Source: Saururus chinensis (taxonomy: Eukaryota; Streptophyta; Magnoliopsida; Piperales; Saururaceae). From it: 64,000 nucleotides of DNA. Shown piece by piece: positions 1 to 9,930 of the stretch. The DNA lies in NCBI GenBank assembly GCA_035235625.1, contig CP141140.1:22278685-22342684 (forward strand), written 5' to 3'. The notes under the pieces were generated by a model. That model made no database searches, was not told where the DNA came from, and was given only the letters and a program-made list of their open reading frames with translations. The position numbers and the translations under genes were made by a program. Within the stretch, counting starts at the first letter, position 1, and each line of letters starts with the position of its first letter.

Positions 1-1644
1 TTAAATCTTGATACATCTTCGTTCCTCCTGGGTGGATGGTATAACGAGAACGATGTGCTTCATGTAATAGGTCTTCCCTTAGCTCCGGAATTTTGGGTAT
101 TACCAACCATCCTCGAAATCGAATACCTCCATCAGAGCCTTGGGTAAAGTCAGGTCTTCCGAGCAAAGTTTGCATTAATTCGTCACTTTTCTGACCTTCA
201 AGAATACGCTCGACTAGTATTGATTTTACTTTTAGGGTGGCAATGAAAGATTTCTTGTTTCCAGCTTGTAGCTCGGGTTGTAAACTTATTGTTTCTTCCA
301 ATAATTTCCATTCCTTAACAAGCATGGAAGTTAATCCTCCGGATTTGCGACTTAAAGCATCAGCCACCACGTTGGCTTTTCCGGGATGATACTTGATGGA
401 AAAGTCATAATCCTTAAGATATTGGATCCACCGTCTTTGCCTCATATTAAGATCACATTGGGAAAAGATGTATTTTAAACTTTGGTGATCGGTGAAAACT
501 TCAAACATCTCCCCGTATAGATAGTGTTTCCAAATTTTTAAAGCAAAAACTACCGCTGCTAACTCCAAATCGTGAGCAGGGTAGTTACCTTCATGTTTCT
601 TTAATTGTCGTGAAGCATATGCTATCACTTTTCCGTCTTGCATTAATACGCATCCTAATCCTCTTTTAGAAGCATCGCTGTACACGACAAAACCCCCACT
701 GCCAGATGGCAACGCCAGAACGGGTGCAGTTGTTAATTTCTCCTTTAGTTCTTGGAAACTTCGTTCACAAGTTTCATCCCAAACAAATTTAACTCCTTTC
801 CTTGTTAATTTTGTCAGGGGTAGTGCAATGCTTGAAAATCCATGGATGAATCTTCGGTAATAACCCGCAAGGCCTAAGAAGCTCTGAATTTCAGTTACTG
901 TTTTTGGCCTTTCCCATTTGATGACAGCTTCAATCTTGGTTGGGTCCACCGATACTCCGTTCTTTGATACGACGTGTCCTAAGAACACCACTCGTTCCAT
1001 CCAGAATTCGCACTTGCTAAACTTGGCGTATAGCCTATGATCCCTTAATGTCTGCAGAACAACTTGTAAATGCACTCGGTGATCTTCTAAACTACTAGAG
1101 TAGATGAGGATGTCATCAACGAACACGATTACAAACTTGTCTAAAGAGGGCCGAAAAATTCTGTTCATGAGATCCATGAAAGCGGCCGGGGCATTTGTTA
1201 AACCAAATGGCATCACTAAAAACTCATAGTGGCCATACTGGGTACGAAAAGCTGTCTTAGAGATATCCACATCTCGTATCCTTAGCTGATGATAACCTGA
1301 CCGTAGATCTATTTTGGAGAAAACTTTAGCCGTCTGCAATTGATCAAATAGGTCATCTATACGAGGCAAGGGGTACTTGTTCTTTATAGTGATGGCATTG
1401 AGAAGTCGGTAGTCAATGCACAACCTTAACGACCCGTCTTTCTTTCTTACAAATAAGACCGGTGCTCCCCAAGGTGAGACACTGGGTCATATGAATCCTT
1501 TCTCAAGCAATTCCTGCAATTGACTTTTTAACTCTTTTAACTCTGTAGGAGCCATGCGGTAAGGTGCTTTAGAGATAGGGCTTGCTCCTGGCATCAACTC
1601 GATAGTGAAATCTATCTCTCTTTTTGGTGGCACTGCAGAGATCA
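1..1644 (-). pseudogene. gypsy pol: reverse transcriptase, RNase H, start of integrase
   Basis: Read on the minus strand, the segment encodes the RT fingers and palm with the catalytic motif FVDD at 1112-1123, followed by the RNase H region (TDHQSLKYI) and linker (ADALSRK), and ends at the window edge in the integrase HHCC zinc finger ([11 protein letters not shown]). The protein is out of frame with the upstream gag-protease ORF. The switch falls near 1640, where a few bases seem to have been lost between the DVFPDDL and PPKRE motifs. One in-frame stop, TGA at 1487-1489, sits in the N-terminal RT part (probably a former Arg codon). Below 1486 I saw no further stop as far as base 1. The element therefore cannot make an intact polyprotein. 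Confidence 0.85.
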
Positions 1645-3245
1645 TCAGGAAAAACATCAGAGAAATCTTGTACTACGTCAATGCTCTTCAAGTTATACGT
1701 AGTAGTCTCATTAGTTTCCGCACTAGCAAGATAAGCCCAACATCCTTTACTTAAAAGCCGATGAGCTCTGACTGCTGAGATGACACATGGTTTAGAATGA
1801 TCTTTAAGCCCACAAAAAGTGAAACTCCTTTCGCCTCGTTCAAAAATCACCTTCTTCTGTTTACAGTCCACTAATGCCCCGTTATTGGCTAACCAATCTA
1901 TACCTAATATGACATCAAAGTCGGTCATATTTAGGAGAATAAGGTCGGCCTCCCACTGGCATTTCTCTAAGGAAATAGGTACCCTTCGAAGAAATTTACG
2001 GGCTAGAAACATTTTTCCCATAGGGGTGGACACTTCTAAGACATATCCTAAATTTAAAATCGGATAGCCGAGACTTGAAGCAAAATTGAACGATATGAAA
2101 GAATGCGTCGATCCTGGATCTATCAAAATTTTTGCTAATTTATCCAAGACCAGAAGTGTACCTTGAATGACTGCGGTCGACGCTTGAGCTTCCTCAGCAG
2201 TAATTGCTAAGACCCGCCCTTGAGCCCTTGGTTTCTGCTCCAATTTTGATTCTTCTTGCATTTTCCTCTTTGGGCAGTCTTTAATCTGATGGCCTTGTTC
2301 ACCACAAAAAAAGCATTTTCTTTCGGTACGATAACACGATCCAAGTGGATGGATTTTACTGCACTGTGGACATTTTTCTAACTTCCTTTCTCCCCTTGGC
2401 TGTGAAGGTGATTCTGAGGGTTTTTGAAACTTGCGATTATTCTGATTGTTAAACATCAGTCTCCTTTTCCTCTCATCGGGTCGGAAACCATTATTTTGTC
2501 CTCGGTCCTTACGTCCGACCACAAATTCCATATAATCTTGTTCTAGGATGGAGGCTAGTTCAACCGCTTTGGCAAAAGTCGTGGGTTGATGGCCAATAAT
2601 TCTTCCTCTTAATCCATTATTTAGGCCTCTCACGAACTTCCGAGCTTTCTTTAATTCCGTCGTACAATAATCTGGAGCGAAACGTTGTAATTGTACGAAT
2701 TTATTCTCGTACTGAGTCACCGTTAACCCTCCTTGTTGTAGATCTAAAAACTCCTTTTCTTTTCTTTCTTGGACGTGAGGAGGAAAATTTTTATCGTATA
2801 AAACTTCCTTAAATTCTTCCCACTTAATATGATCACCAACCGTGAAGAAATTTCTTTCTGCTGTAGGCCACCAAAAAGCAGTTTCGCCAGTCATAGAGAA
2901 AGTGGCTAGCGGCACCTTACGATCATCGGGGATCTTCATCGCTTTAAAGATCCGTTCAACTTCAAAGGTCCACCTTTCAGCGGCCTCAGGGCTGTCTTCT
3001 CCCGTAAATGCTGGCGCAAGCTTCTTAAAACGCTCCAACAGATTATCCTTTTCACTGTGGATAAAATCTCCCGAACTAGTCGAATGATTGGAATGATTCG
3101 ATTGGAAACCTTGAGTCATTCTTTGCATTAATAAGTCCATGAAATGCATCATAGGATCTCCCGTTGTCAAAGTGACCGGCGTAGTAATATCGGGTGGAGT
3201 TGAGCTACTTGCCGGTTGAGCATCGTTACCACTAACGTTCGTCAT
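1569..3245 (-). CDS. gypsy gag-protease polyprotein
   Basis: A 558-residue ORF starting at the ATG 3243-3245. Residues about 65-240 are the capsid-type retrotransposon gag domain (contains [11 protein letters not shown] and [16 protein letters not shown]). Two zinc knuckles follow: C292-C295-H299-C304 (spacing 2-3-4) and C311-C314-H319-C324 (CCHC, 2-4-4). An aspartic protease begins around residue 370 with the active-site motif [10 protein letters not shown] (D376) and runs to about 470 ([10 protein letters not shown]). The last 20 or so residues are out of frame relative to the conserved start of RT, so the native gag-pro-pol fusion is broken here. The protein would normally form the virus-like particle and process the polyprotein in the cytoplasm. 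Confidence 0.88.
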   Translation of the reverse strand: MTNVSGNDAQPASSSTPPDITTPVTLTTGDPMMHFMDLLMQRMTQGFQSNHSNHSTSSGDFIHSEKDNLLERFKKLAPAFTGEDSPEAAERWTFEVERIFKAMKIPDDRKVPLATFSMTGETAFWWPTAERNFFTVGDHIKWEEFKEVLYDKNFPPHVQERKEKEFLDLQQGGLTVTQYENKFVQLQRFAPDYCTTELKKARKFVRGLNNGLRGRIIGHQPTTFAKAVELASILEQDYMEFVVGRKDRGQNNGFRPDERKRRLMFNNQNNRKFQKPSESPSQPRGERKLEKCPQCSKIHPLGSCYRTERKCFFCGEQGHQIKDCPKRKMQEESKLEQKPRAQGRVLAITAEEAQASTAVIQGTLLVLDKLAKILIDPGSTHSFISFNFASSLGYPILNLGYVLEVSTPMGKMFLARKFLRRVPISLEKCQWEADLILLNMTDFDVILGIDWLANNGALVDCKQKKVIFERGERSFTFCGLKDHSKPCVISAVRAHRLLSKGCWAYLASAETNETTTYNLKSIDVVQDFSDVFPDDLCSATKKRDRFHYRVDARSKPYL

Positions 3246-3440
3246 CTAAACATGGATTAGTAACATCAAGATCTATAGAAACAAACTTACTTTATAACAA
3301 CCTTGAAGTGTCATTACATCACTCAAAAGTTACGTTAGCTATTTACATAATAAAACTACTCTTAGTACACATCAAAATTGTTCCCACGGAACTATTTACT
3401 CGGAATTTTTACAGACTTTCTTCTCTAAGTAGTCAAGACT

Positions 3441-3956
3441 TTAGAGAGGAAAGGTTCTAGCTTTAGGGCATTCAAAGAAAAAGTGGGTTAAAAGTCCACA
3501 AAACATGCACCGCTCGGGCATTCCATGCCTTCCGGTTTCTTTCCCCTTGAGGAGACGCTGGACGCCTGGCTCTTCCACCCATTCGACTTCAGGAGGGGGC
3601 AGTTCGTTCAGGTCAAAATTCATTTTATACTCAAGGTTATCCTCGTTAGAATTTTCACTTTCTTCCACTTCCAAGGAGGGATCTTCTTCAGACTCTTCTC
3701 CTGGAGTAGGCGAGTCCGGGATAACTATTATTTCGTTTACGTCACTATTTGTGGGTGAACCAGGGGTGTAAAAGATCTCATAATCTTCTGAATCTGAAAT
3801 TTCGATGGGTGTCTTATCTTCATTGTACATACTCTTGCTACAGCTTCCTTTCATTGGAAGTGGAAATTTGCGAGCAGTAGAATGATAAAGATTGCTTGAC
3901 AGATATGTCTTATGCCTGAGCATCGACATCTGTTTAAGCTTCACATAAAAATTCAT
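3441..3956 (-). CDS. extra ORF before gag, with CCHC, SIM-like and EAR-like motifs
   Basis: A 171-residue acidic ORF between the primer-binding site and gag, about 85 bp after the PBS, making it the first ORF of the element. I do not recognise a named family. Visible features: two short hydrophobic-acidic stretches resembling SUMO-interaction motifs (IEISDSEDYE from residue 51; IIVIPDSP from residue 76); a run of Asp/Glu at about 85-110; FDLNELPPPE at 114-123, which fits the EAR consensus DLNxxP; and a C-terminal CCHC knuckle C150-C153-H158-C163. The intact reading frame beside a broken pol suggests recent coding function, or chance. Function is unknown; motif assignments are inference from short patterns. 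It could be a detached gag-like nucleic-acid-binding protein. Confidence 0.55.
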   Translation of the reverse strand: MNFYVKLKQMSMLRHKTYLSSNLYHSTARKFPLPMKGSCSKSMYNEDKTPIEISDSEDYEIFYTPGSPTNSDVNEIIVIPDSPTPGEESEEDPSLEVEESENSNEDNLEYKMNFDLNELPPPEVEWVEEPGVQRLLKGKETGRHGMPERCMFCGLLTHFFFECPKARTFPL

Positions 3957-4040
3957 TAAGAAATTTCAAATAGGAAAACGTACGATACAATATAAATAAT
4001 TGTATTGACTGATTTAATTACTTTTTAGTAGACAGTAGAA

Positions 4041-4057
4041 CCTTGGCTCCGATACCA
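4041..4057 (-). other. primer-binding site (initiator Met-tRNA type)
   Basis: The minus strand reads TGGTATCGGAGCCAAGG, two bases downstream of the LTR end, with the TGGTATC core of the plant initiator-Met-tRNA PBS. This fixes the element's orientation and the LTR boundary. Confidence 0.9.
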
Positions 4058-4059
4058 AC

Positions 4060-5728
4060 TGTAACGCTCCTCGTATTTTCGAATAAAAGAAAACAATTTT
4101 TTTTTAAAAAAACGTAACAAAATTTAATTACAATTGCCAAGGATCACCGTGTACTAAAACAGTAATTACAACATACTTTGTATTATACAAAGATTGTCAA
4201 AATTAGGCATCACGTGCCTTTGTACATTGGTCAATACAATAATTTACATAAGTACAAAAACCGTAGTACAAAACTTGTAATTTAAGGAAACCCTTCGTCG
4301 ACTCCTTCAGAATCGAGTGAAACACCTGCAGAGTCTGAGGGTAGGTGAGTAAATTTATACTCAGTAGGTCGAATTAAGTTCTAAGAATATGCTTCGTGCA
4401 CATGCCATTTTTCTTTTTGGAAATCATTCGGAAAACCTGAAAACACGATCACAGAACGTCGCGATACCAGACGACTTACACCCGCGCCCATGGGGCGACG
4501 CGAGACTGAAAGGAAGGGATTTACCCATGACATCCCAATCTTGTGCGCGCCAGATGCCAAATTTGGCGGTATCCAAAATCATAATAATTCTTAGCTCCGA
4601 AGAACCGAAAACTATCCAGACGGCACGATTGCCCAAAACTCGGAGAAATTTTCGAAAGGAGGAGATGATTTTGAAGTTAGAGCTTTTGTTTTTATAAAGT
4701 AACAGAAAACTTTTAGTAAAACTTTAGCGAGTCAAAATCTTGGCATACGATTAGAATTTAAAACTACCTACCTATAACACGTGCAAAATCTCCTCATAGC
4801 GTAAAGAGAGTCCCGCCTTAATATATCAGCCTTCGAGCGAGAATTTCGGCAGAATAACCACTCCAACGCGTAGAATGTCCTTGATTTAGTAGGGTAGGGC
4901 TTTGGAACGGGTTAAAAAGGTTTAGGAATGGCCCAGAAACAGTAAAAAGATGAAAATGGAAGATTAGGGAAGGGGCACATTTTTTGAGGTCTTAGAGGGG
5001 TTGTCTCGGGAAAATAACACTTCCGGTGCGTAGAGCACCCTTGAATTAGTAGGAAACGGGTCTTGAAACGTGAAAATCGGACTTAAAACGGGTCGGGAAT
5101 GGTGAAAACAGTGAAGGGGGCTGAAAATCGGATGTGGGTGAAGAAGTGGCCGGAAAGGGTATATATAGGTGGGGGAGGGGAATATTCCGGTGGGCGCCGC
5201 CGCTGGAACAGGCGGGCGCCCACCGGCGCTGCCAGGAAAACCGGACGGCGTCCACTGGCGCCGGCGAAACCGCGTTCGCTTGTGACGAACGTGCGGTTCA
5301 TCGTGCGTTCGATGCGCACGATGCGCGCATTTGGCACACGCCGCACGGCACACACTGCGCGGCACATGCCGCGCGTTGCGCTGCGCCGCGCCGAAAATTA
5401 TTTTATTATTTTTAATTTCAAAAATTCCAAAAATTCTAAAAATCGTAACTTCCTATCCCGAACTCCGATTTGCGCATTCTTAGTACCGTTGAGTTCGTAT
5501 TCACGAGCCCTATGATACTAGACTATTTAAGAACTGATCCACTTAAATTTCAAAAGTGGGTCCCGCCGGTTGAACACGTTTCCCGAGGTCGCGACTTTTG
5601 TTCCCGACCTCCGATCTTTGCGTTTTAAGACTTGTAACGCTCGTCTCTACGAGCTCTGACCGAAACTTAAGAAAATTATAAATAATAAAACATGTAAGAA
5701 AATTGTGTTAGAAATTAGGGTCATTACA
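4060..5728 (-). repeat. 5' LTR of the gypsy element (1669 bp)
   Basis: Bounded by TG at 4060 and CA at 5728 on the + strand; in element orientation it begins TGTAATGACCC and ends GGAGCGTTACA next to the PBS. A TATA box (CTATATATACCC, minus strand, about 5158-5169) drives the element towards lower coordinates. Near its 5' end it holds two copies of a cross-family module (about 5459-5512 and 5606-5662). About 290 bp from the PBS end is a GAGTA...TACTC inverted repeat (about 4347-4363). The part 5190-5400 is strongly GC-rich. Confidence 0.88.
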
Positions 5729-6962
5729 TTAAGTGTGGTCATGTGGCATCATATTATGTTGATAATTATGCATATTGATATTGAAGTACCTTAAACTTTT
5801 GAATGTTGGAATTCTTATGATTAGAATATGTTTCCAGCAAGGATAATTTGTGGAAAATGGTGAGATGTGTTCTCTAATAATGAGAATGGTTTATGGGTAT
5901 TGGATGTGATCATGTTGTGGCTTAATGTATGGAATAATCATATTTGTGGGAGTGAATGTTTGATTTCACATGGATGGATTTAAGCTTTATGGTGGACTTT
6001 ATTTTGTTTTCAGTTAAGAATTATTGTTTTAAATGTGTTCAAGCATGTGCATATTGTCTTATGAGTTTAAGTCAAGCATTGGTTATGTACTTAGAATATG
6101 CATGAATACACACGTATATGGGGAATCTACTATGAAATTGTAGTTAATTATGTTTTGATTATGATGCATGAGGGGACTGATTGGGAGGATGTTCCATGTG
6201 TTGGAACCCACGTAGACTTTTGCTCACGGATGTATCATGATATCATGCATCATGTATTGGACTTCATGAATGAGGTTTTACCGATGTTTAATCAGAGTTA
6301 ATCGATTGTATGTAATGGTTGAGATTGCTTGCCGGATTAATCGCTTGTTGAATTAATCGGAACTTGGTTGGTCCGTAAGGACATGTTTTCGATTTAAGTC
6401 CTATGTGAAACAGCCGAAGAGAAAGCATTAGACACTTGTAGTGTCATGCCCCGGTGATGCCCGACCCGAGCTGAACCCGGTCTAGGGGCCGGTCAAGCGC
6501 GCGGGGGCGACGAAGGAAAAATTGAGAAACGGTTTAGTGGAAGACTTAACCCTAACCACGGGCGACTTAACAGAAAATACGGAGTACGCACATTCCTTTG
6601 AGCAAGAGTAGATAAGTAGAAAAGAAAGAGAATTGCTAACACAAAGTAAACAACTAGTCTCAAACCCACATGCTTAGTCAACTATAGCCCACACTGGCTC
6701 AAAATAAGTCTTAAGCAACACGACTGTAAAATGTGACATAAATCCAACAGAGAACCCTGCACAAAGGTTCTAAACATAAAGCATAAAACCAAGGAAAATA
6801 AGTCACACAAGAATCTCCATGATCACATCCAAGTCATCTCCGACCTTTCCTCAAAGAGGAGATCCTGTTCGTCTACGTGTTGCACCACGCAGCCCCAAAG
6901 CAAAACACAAGAAAGAGGGGTGAGTTTAACAAACTCAGCAATGGTTTTTAATATAACTGTCA

Positions 6963-6971
6963 TTATCGAAA
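6963..6971. repeat. MULE target-site duplication, left copy
   Basis: TTATCGAAA, identical to 13016-13024. Nine bp is the normal TSD length for Mutator superfamily transposition. Confidence 0.93.
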
Positions 6972-7311
6972 GGGAAAATTATTAAAATAATAATAAAAAA
7001 AAAATATTTACCAAAATATACCACTTTGGGAAATATTTCCCAAAGTGGTGTTCATTTTTGCCACGCAGGCGCCAGCGTGGCTTTTTTTTTAAGTTGATTT
7101 CGTCGTTTAGAACGACGAAATTGGTTTGAAAACGATTTCGTCATTCTAAACAACGAAACCTTTTATTACTTGACCCGGTTTCGTCGTTCAGAAGGATGAA
7201 ATCAACTTAAGCTGATTTCGTCGTTTTGAACAACAAAACTACCACACTTTGCTAATTTCGGGCTCTGTCGTGGGAACAACACTGATTTCGTTGTTCTAAA
7301 CGACAAAATCA
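6972..7311 (+). repeat. MULE left terminal inverted repeat
   Basis: Pairs with 12654-13015. The outer part has a self-complementary block (ACTTTGGGAAATATTTCCC, about 7023-7041) and GCCACGCAGGCGCC. The inner part has five near-palindromic units of the type TTTCGTCGTTTAGAACGACG (about 7096, 7134, 7178, 7213 and 7284), each able to form a hairpin. Confidence 0.9.
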
Positions 7312-7566
7312 AATTAAATTTTTTTAAAATTACTATTTAAAACTAATTTTATCACTTGTCCCTGTTCATTCATTCAAAACACAGAACACAGAACACAGAT
7401 GTATATGCACGACTTCATTCATTCCACCCATAACAAATATCACCATAACAAATATCACTATCACGAATATCACCATAACAAATATAAGTAAAGTACATCA
7501 TATACGAGTAACAAATATAATACATCACAAGTAATATCATAATCTCCTACATCCTCGTCCTCGCCC

Positions 7567-9835
7567 TCACCCTCGTTCTCGACGGTGGTGTACGAGCTCC
7601 TCATGATCTACCTCTGGCTGTGGCTCTAACTCTGGCTCCAACTGGGGCTGGGGCTCCGGCTGCGACTCCATGTCAAGCTCCTGCTCGGGCTCCGGCTCAG
7701 CATAAGTAATAGATAGTACAATACAAGCTGGCCGATGTCGTCTATAATATAAAATCGGATCTGGTTGAGTGACATGTGTAGTGTCTAGAAATGATGAACC
7801 TGGAGGAGAGCTATATGCTGCTGATGATGATGGAATATCAGGGCATGAAGAGTGCATCGGCTGCGTCTGAGTGGCCTCGTCGACAGGATAATCTCAATGA
7901 ACATCCGTGATCACCGAATGAAGTAGTGGCAAGCTACGAAGGACATCATTAGACGATCTAATCACCGACTCACATGTCTTTGCTAAGTCCTCGCGCGAAA
8001 TACAGGTGACAAGTGCATCACTCAAATACACATTAGTATGTCGAAGCTGACGAAGCTATAAAAAAATAAATTAAATATTAGATAAATAATTAAAACAAAA
8101 TAAGAAAATAATATATGCCTTAATTAACAAAGTTGTACTTACTAGAGCTGCCTCAGATGCTCCCCTAGGCTGATATGTCATCTCCTCTACATCATCGCGC
8201 GGTAAAATATATTGTCGTATAATCGGTAAATACCAGTGCATATAAGTACTACGAACATCTCGCAATGTCGTAGCCAGCTCCCCTCTAATAATAGTGGCTC
8301 TCCTATCCTCCCATCGAGCAATATATGACTCATGATATATAGCCTAGTCAGTAATATGGCGGCCCTGTCGAGTGATGCGATGGACAAACTCGACAGTAGA
8401 AGGTGGGACCCCTTGCTCCAGGTTAAACTGGAGCATTACATGATCTGACACATACATCTCTATAATCTCATAACATATGAGAGGAGTTCGAGAAAGCCAC
8501 ACCTCTCGACCGTCAGTGCAGAGTGGAGGTATCACAGCGAACAAGTCCTCCGAGTACGGCTGCCAAATAATCTATATAATATATAAAGATAAGTTAGTTT
8601 AAATAACGATAAATTTTTTTAAAATCATTATATAAAAAAGTTCAACACGGTAATAAAATTACCTGGTATGGCCGCTGCTGGTCTAACTCCCCTCTATACA
8701 AGCGGAGGACTCCTTGTGGATTTTAGGTTCTCTTCTTCCGAACATTCCACCTTAAGGAGTTAAATTTAAGAAATGAGTTCAGCATATGTTCATAAAAAGT
8801 TGCTTAAAAAGTAATGTGGTAAACATAAATACAACCTACCTCGCCCCTAATGGAGCACCCTCGACCAAGCGACCCATCTCAGCAGTTGGTCGGCCGACGT
8901 GTAAGTGCTCCCACAACCATAACTATGTAATAAAATAGTGATAACAAATATTAGAATTAAAAAATTATATGTGACTAAAACTCCAAGTAAAGTTACACAA
9001 TAATTTACTTGAAGAAGAGTCAGACAGCCCGCAATCCCCGAGGTCATGGCCTGGCATGCCTTTCCTAACTCTCGGTATAAGAATGCGAGAGTAGCACTGC
9101 CCCATGAATAAGTGCCAGCCATGTCAAAGTCGGCAAGGAGAGAGAGATACGAAACATGCACGTGGCTGCTCGTGGTATCCGCAAATATGGTGGCTTTAAG
9201 TAAATGCAATATATAGGCTTGTGCATGCTGCTCGATAACTATCTCTGTAGCATCGGCTGGGAGCTCACGAAACTCCTGTAAGAGCTATCGTAGGCTCACT
9301 CGGCTACCACGCATCACTGTAGGAGGAGGAGCTCTACCAAGAAGTCTAACTAATATATCCATATGAGCTCCTCCTGTCGTGCCTGTCACCGGACGTCCAT
9401 CAATACGGAGTCCTAATAGAACTGCCACATCCATGAGCGTGATGGACATCTCTCCATATGACAAATGAAACGTCTGTGTCTCCCTCCTCCATCTCTCAAC
9501 AAGAGCTGTCAATAGAGGCCGATCGAGACGAACATACTGTAGATGAATGAAATGGCCGAATCCCGCTTGCTCGATATAAGGTAATATACGCTCATCTATA
9601 GGCCAATGGCGGAGGTATTTAAAATGTTCGGTGCACTCAAGGCACCCAGGGTCTTATAATAAATTTTAAAATTATAACATGTCGTATTATATCAACCAAA
9701 AAATAATGAAACAAAATTTAAAAAAAGTTATCATACCTCTCCTCTCCAAATAGCAGCAGACCTATGTGACTCCTGCTCTACGAGTAAAGAAGCGTCACTC
9801 GGGCCTGGCCCGTAACAAGGCTCTGCATGATCCAT
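7567..9835 (-). pseudogene. plant mobile domain (PMD, MAIN/MAIL1-like) gene, disabled
   Basis: Six exons can be read on the minus strand: 9835-9737 (starts MDHAEPCYGPGPSD), about 9652-9009, 8922-8840, 8750-8663, 8571-8143 and 8055-7567. The protein has PMD hallmarks: HRSAAIWRGE, YIEQAGFGHF, ERWRRETQTFHLSYGEM, VAVLLGLRIDGRPVTG, LWLWEHLHVGRP and NPQGVLRLYRGELD. The tail is rich in Pro/Glu/Gln (PEPQPQLEPELEPQPE). In-frame stops are TAG 9285-9287, TAA 8723-8725, TAG 8344-8346 and TGA 7894-7896. The two TAGs probably replace Trp codons and the TGA an Arg codon. The nearest AG for exon 2 does not keep frame with exon 1, so that junction may also be damaged. Related nuclear proteins MAIN and MAIL1 act in silencing and genome stability in Arabidopsis; function here is lost. 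Confidence 0.85.
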
Positions 9836-9930
9836 ATGATTTGTGGAAGATAAAGATCATATCATTAATCGTAAGAAATACATGCGTACATAACTAAAAA
9901 ATATAATAAATATAGAGGTTGATTATATGT

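Larger units (their letters stand above)
1..5728 (-). mobile_element. Ty3/gypsy LTR retrotransposon, 3' part outside window
   Basis: Minus-strand element read from its 5' LTR (4060-5728) leftwards: PBS (4041-4057), an extra ORF (3441-3956), gag-protease (1569-3245), then RT and RNase H, reaching the integrase zinc-binding region at base 1, where the window cuts it. The order gag-PR-RT-RNaseH-IN is that of Ty3/gypsy. It is damaged by a frame break between protease and RT near 1640 and an in-frame TGA at 1487-1489. It appears inserted in LTR B, whose sequence resumes at 5729; the first bases there (TTAAG) would be one TSD copy, the partner lying outside. The clade is not certain because the chromodomain region is not visible; RT and gag look Tekay/Del-like. 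Confidence 0.9.

Noticed and set aside
5099..5515. Arg-rich open frames on both strands in the gypsy LTR
   Set aside because: GC-rich LTR sequence across the TATA region; no domain and no conservation in the related solo LTRs.
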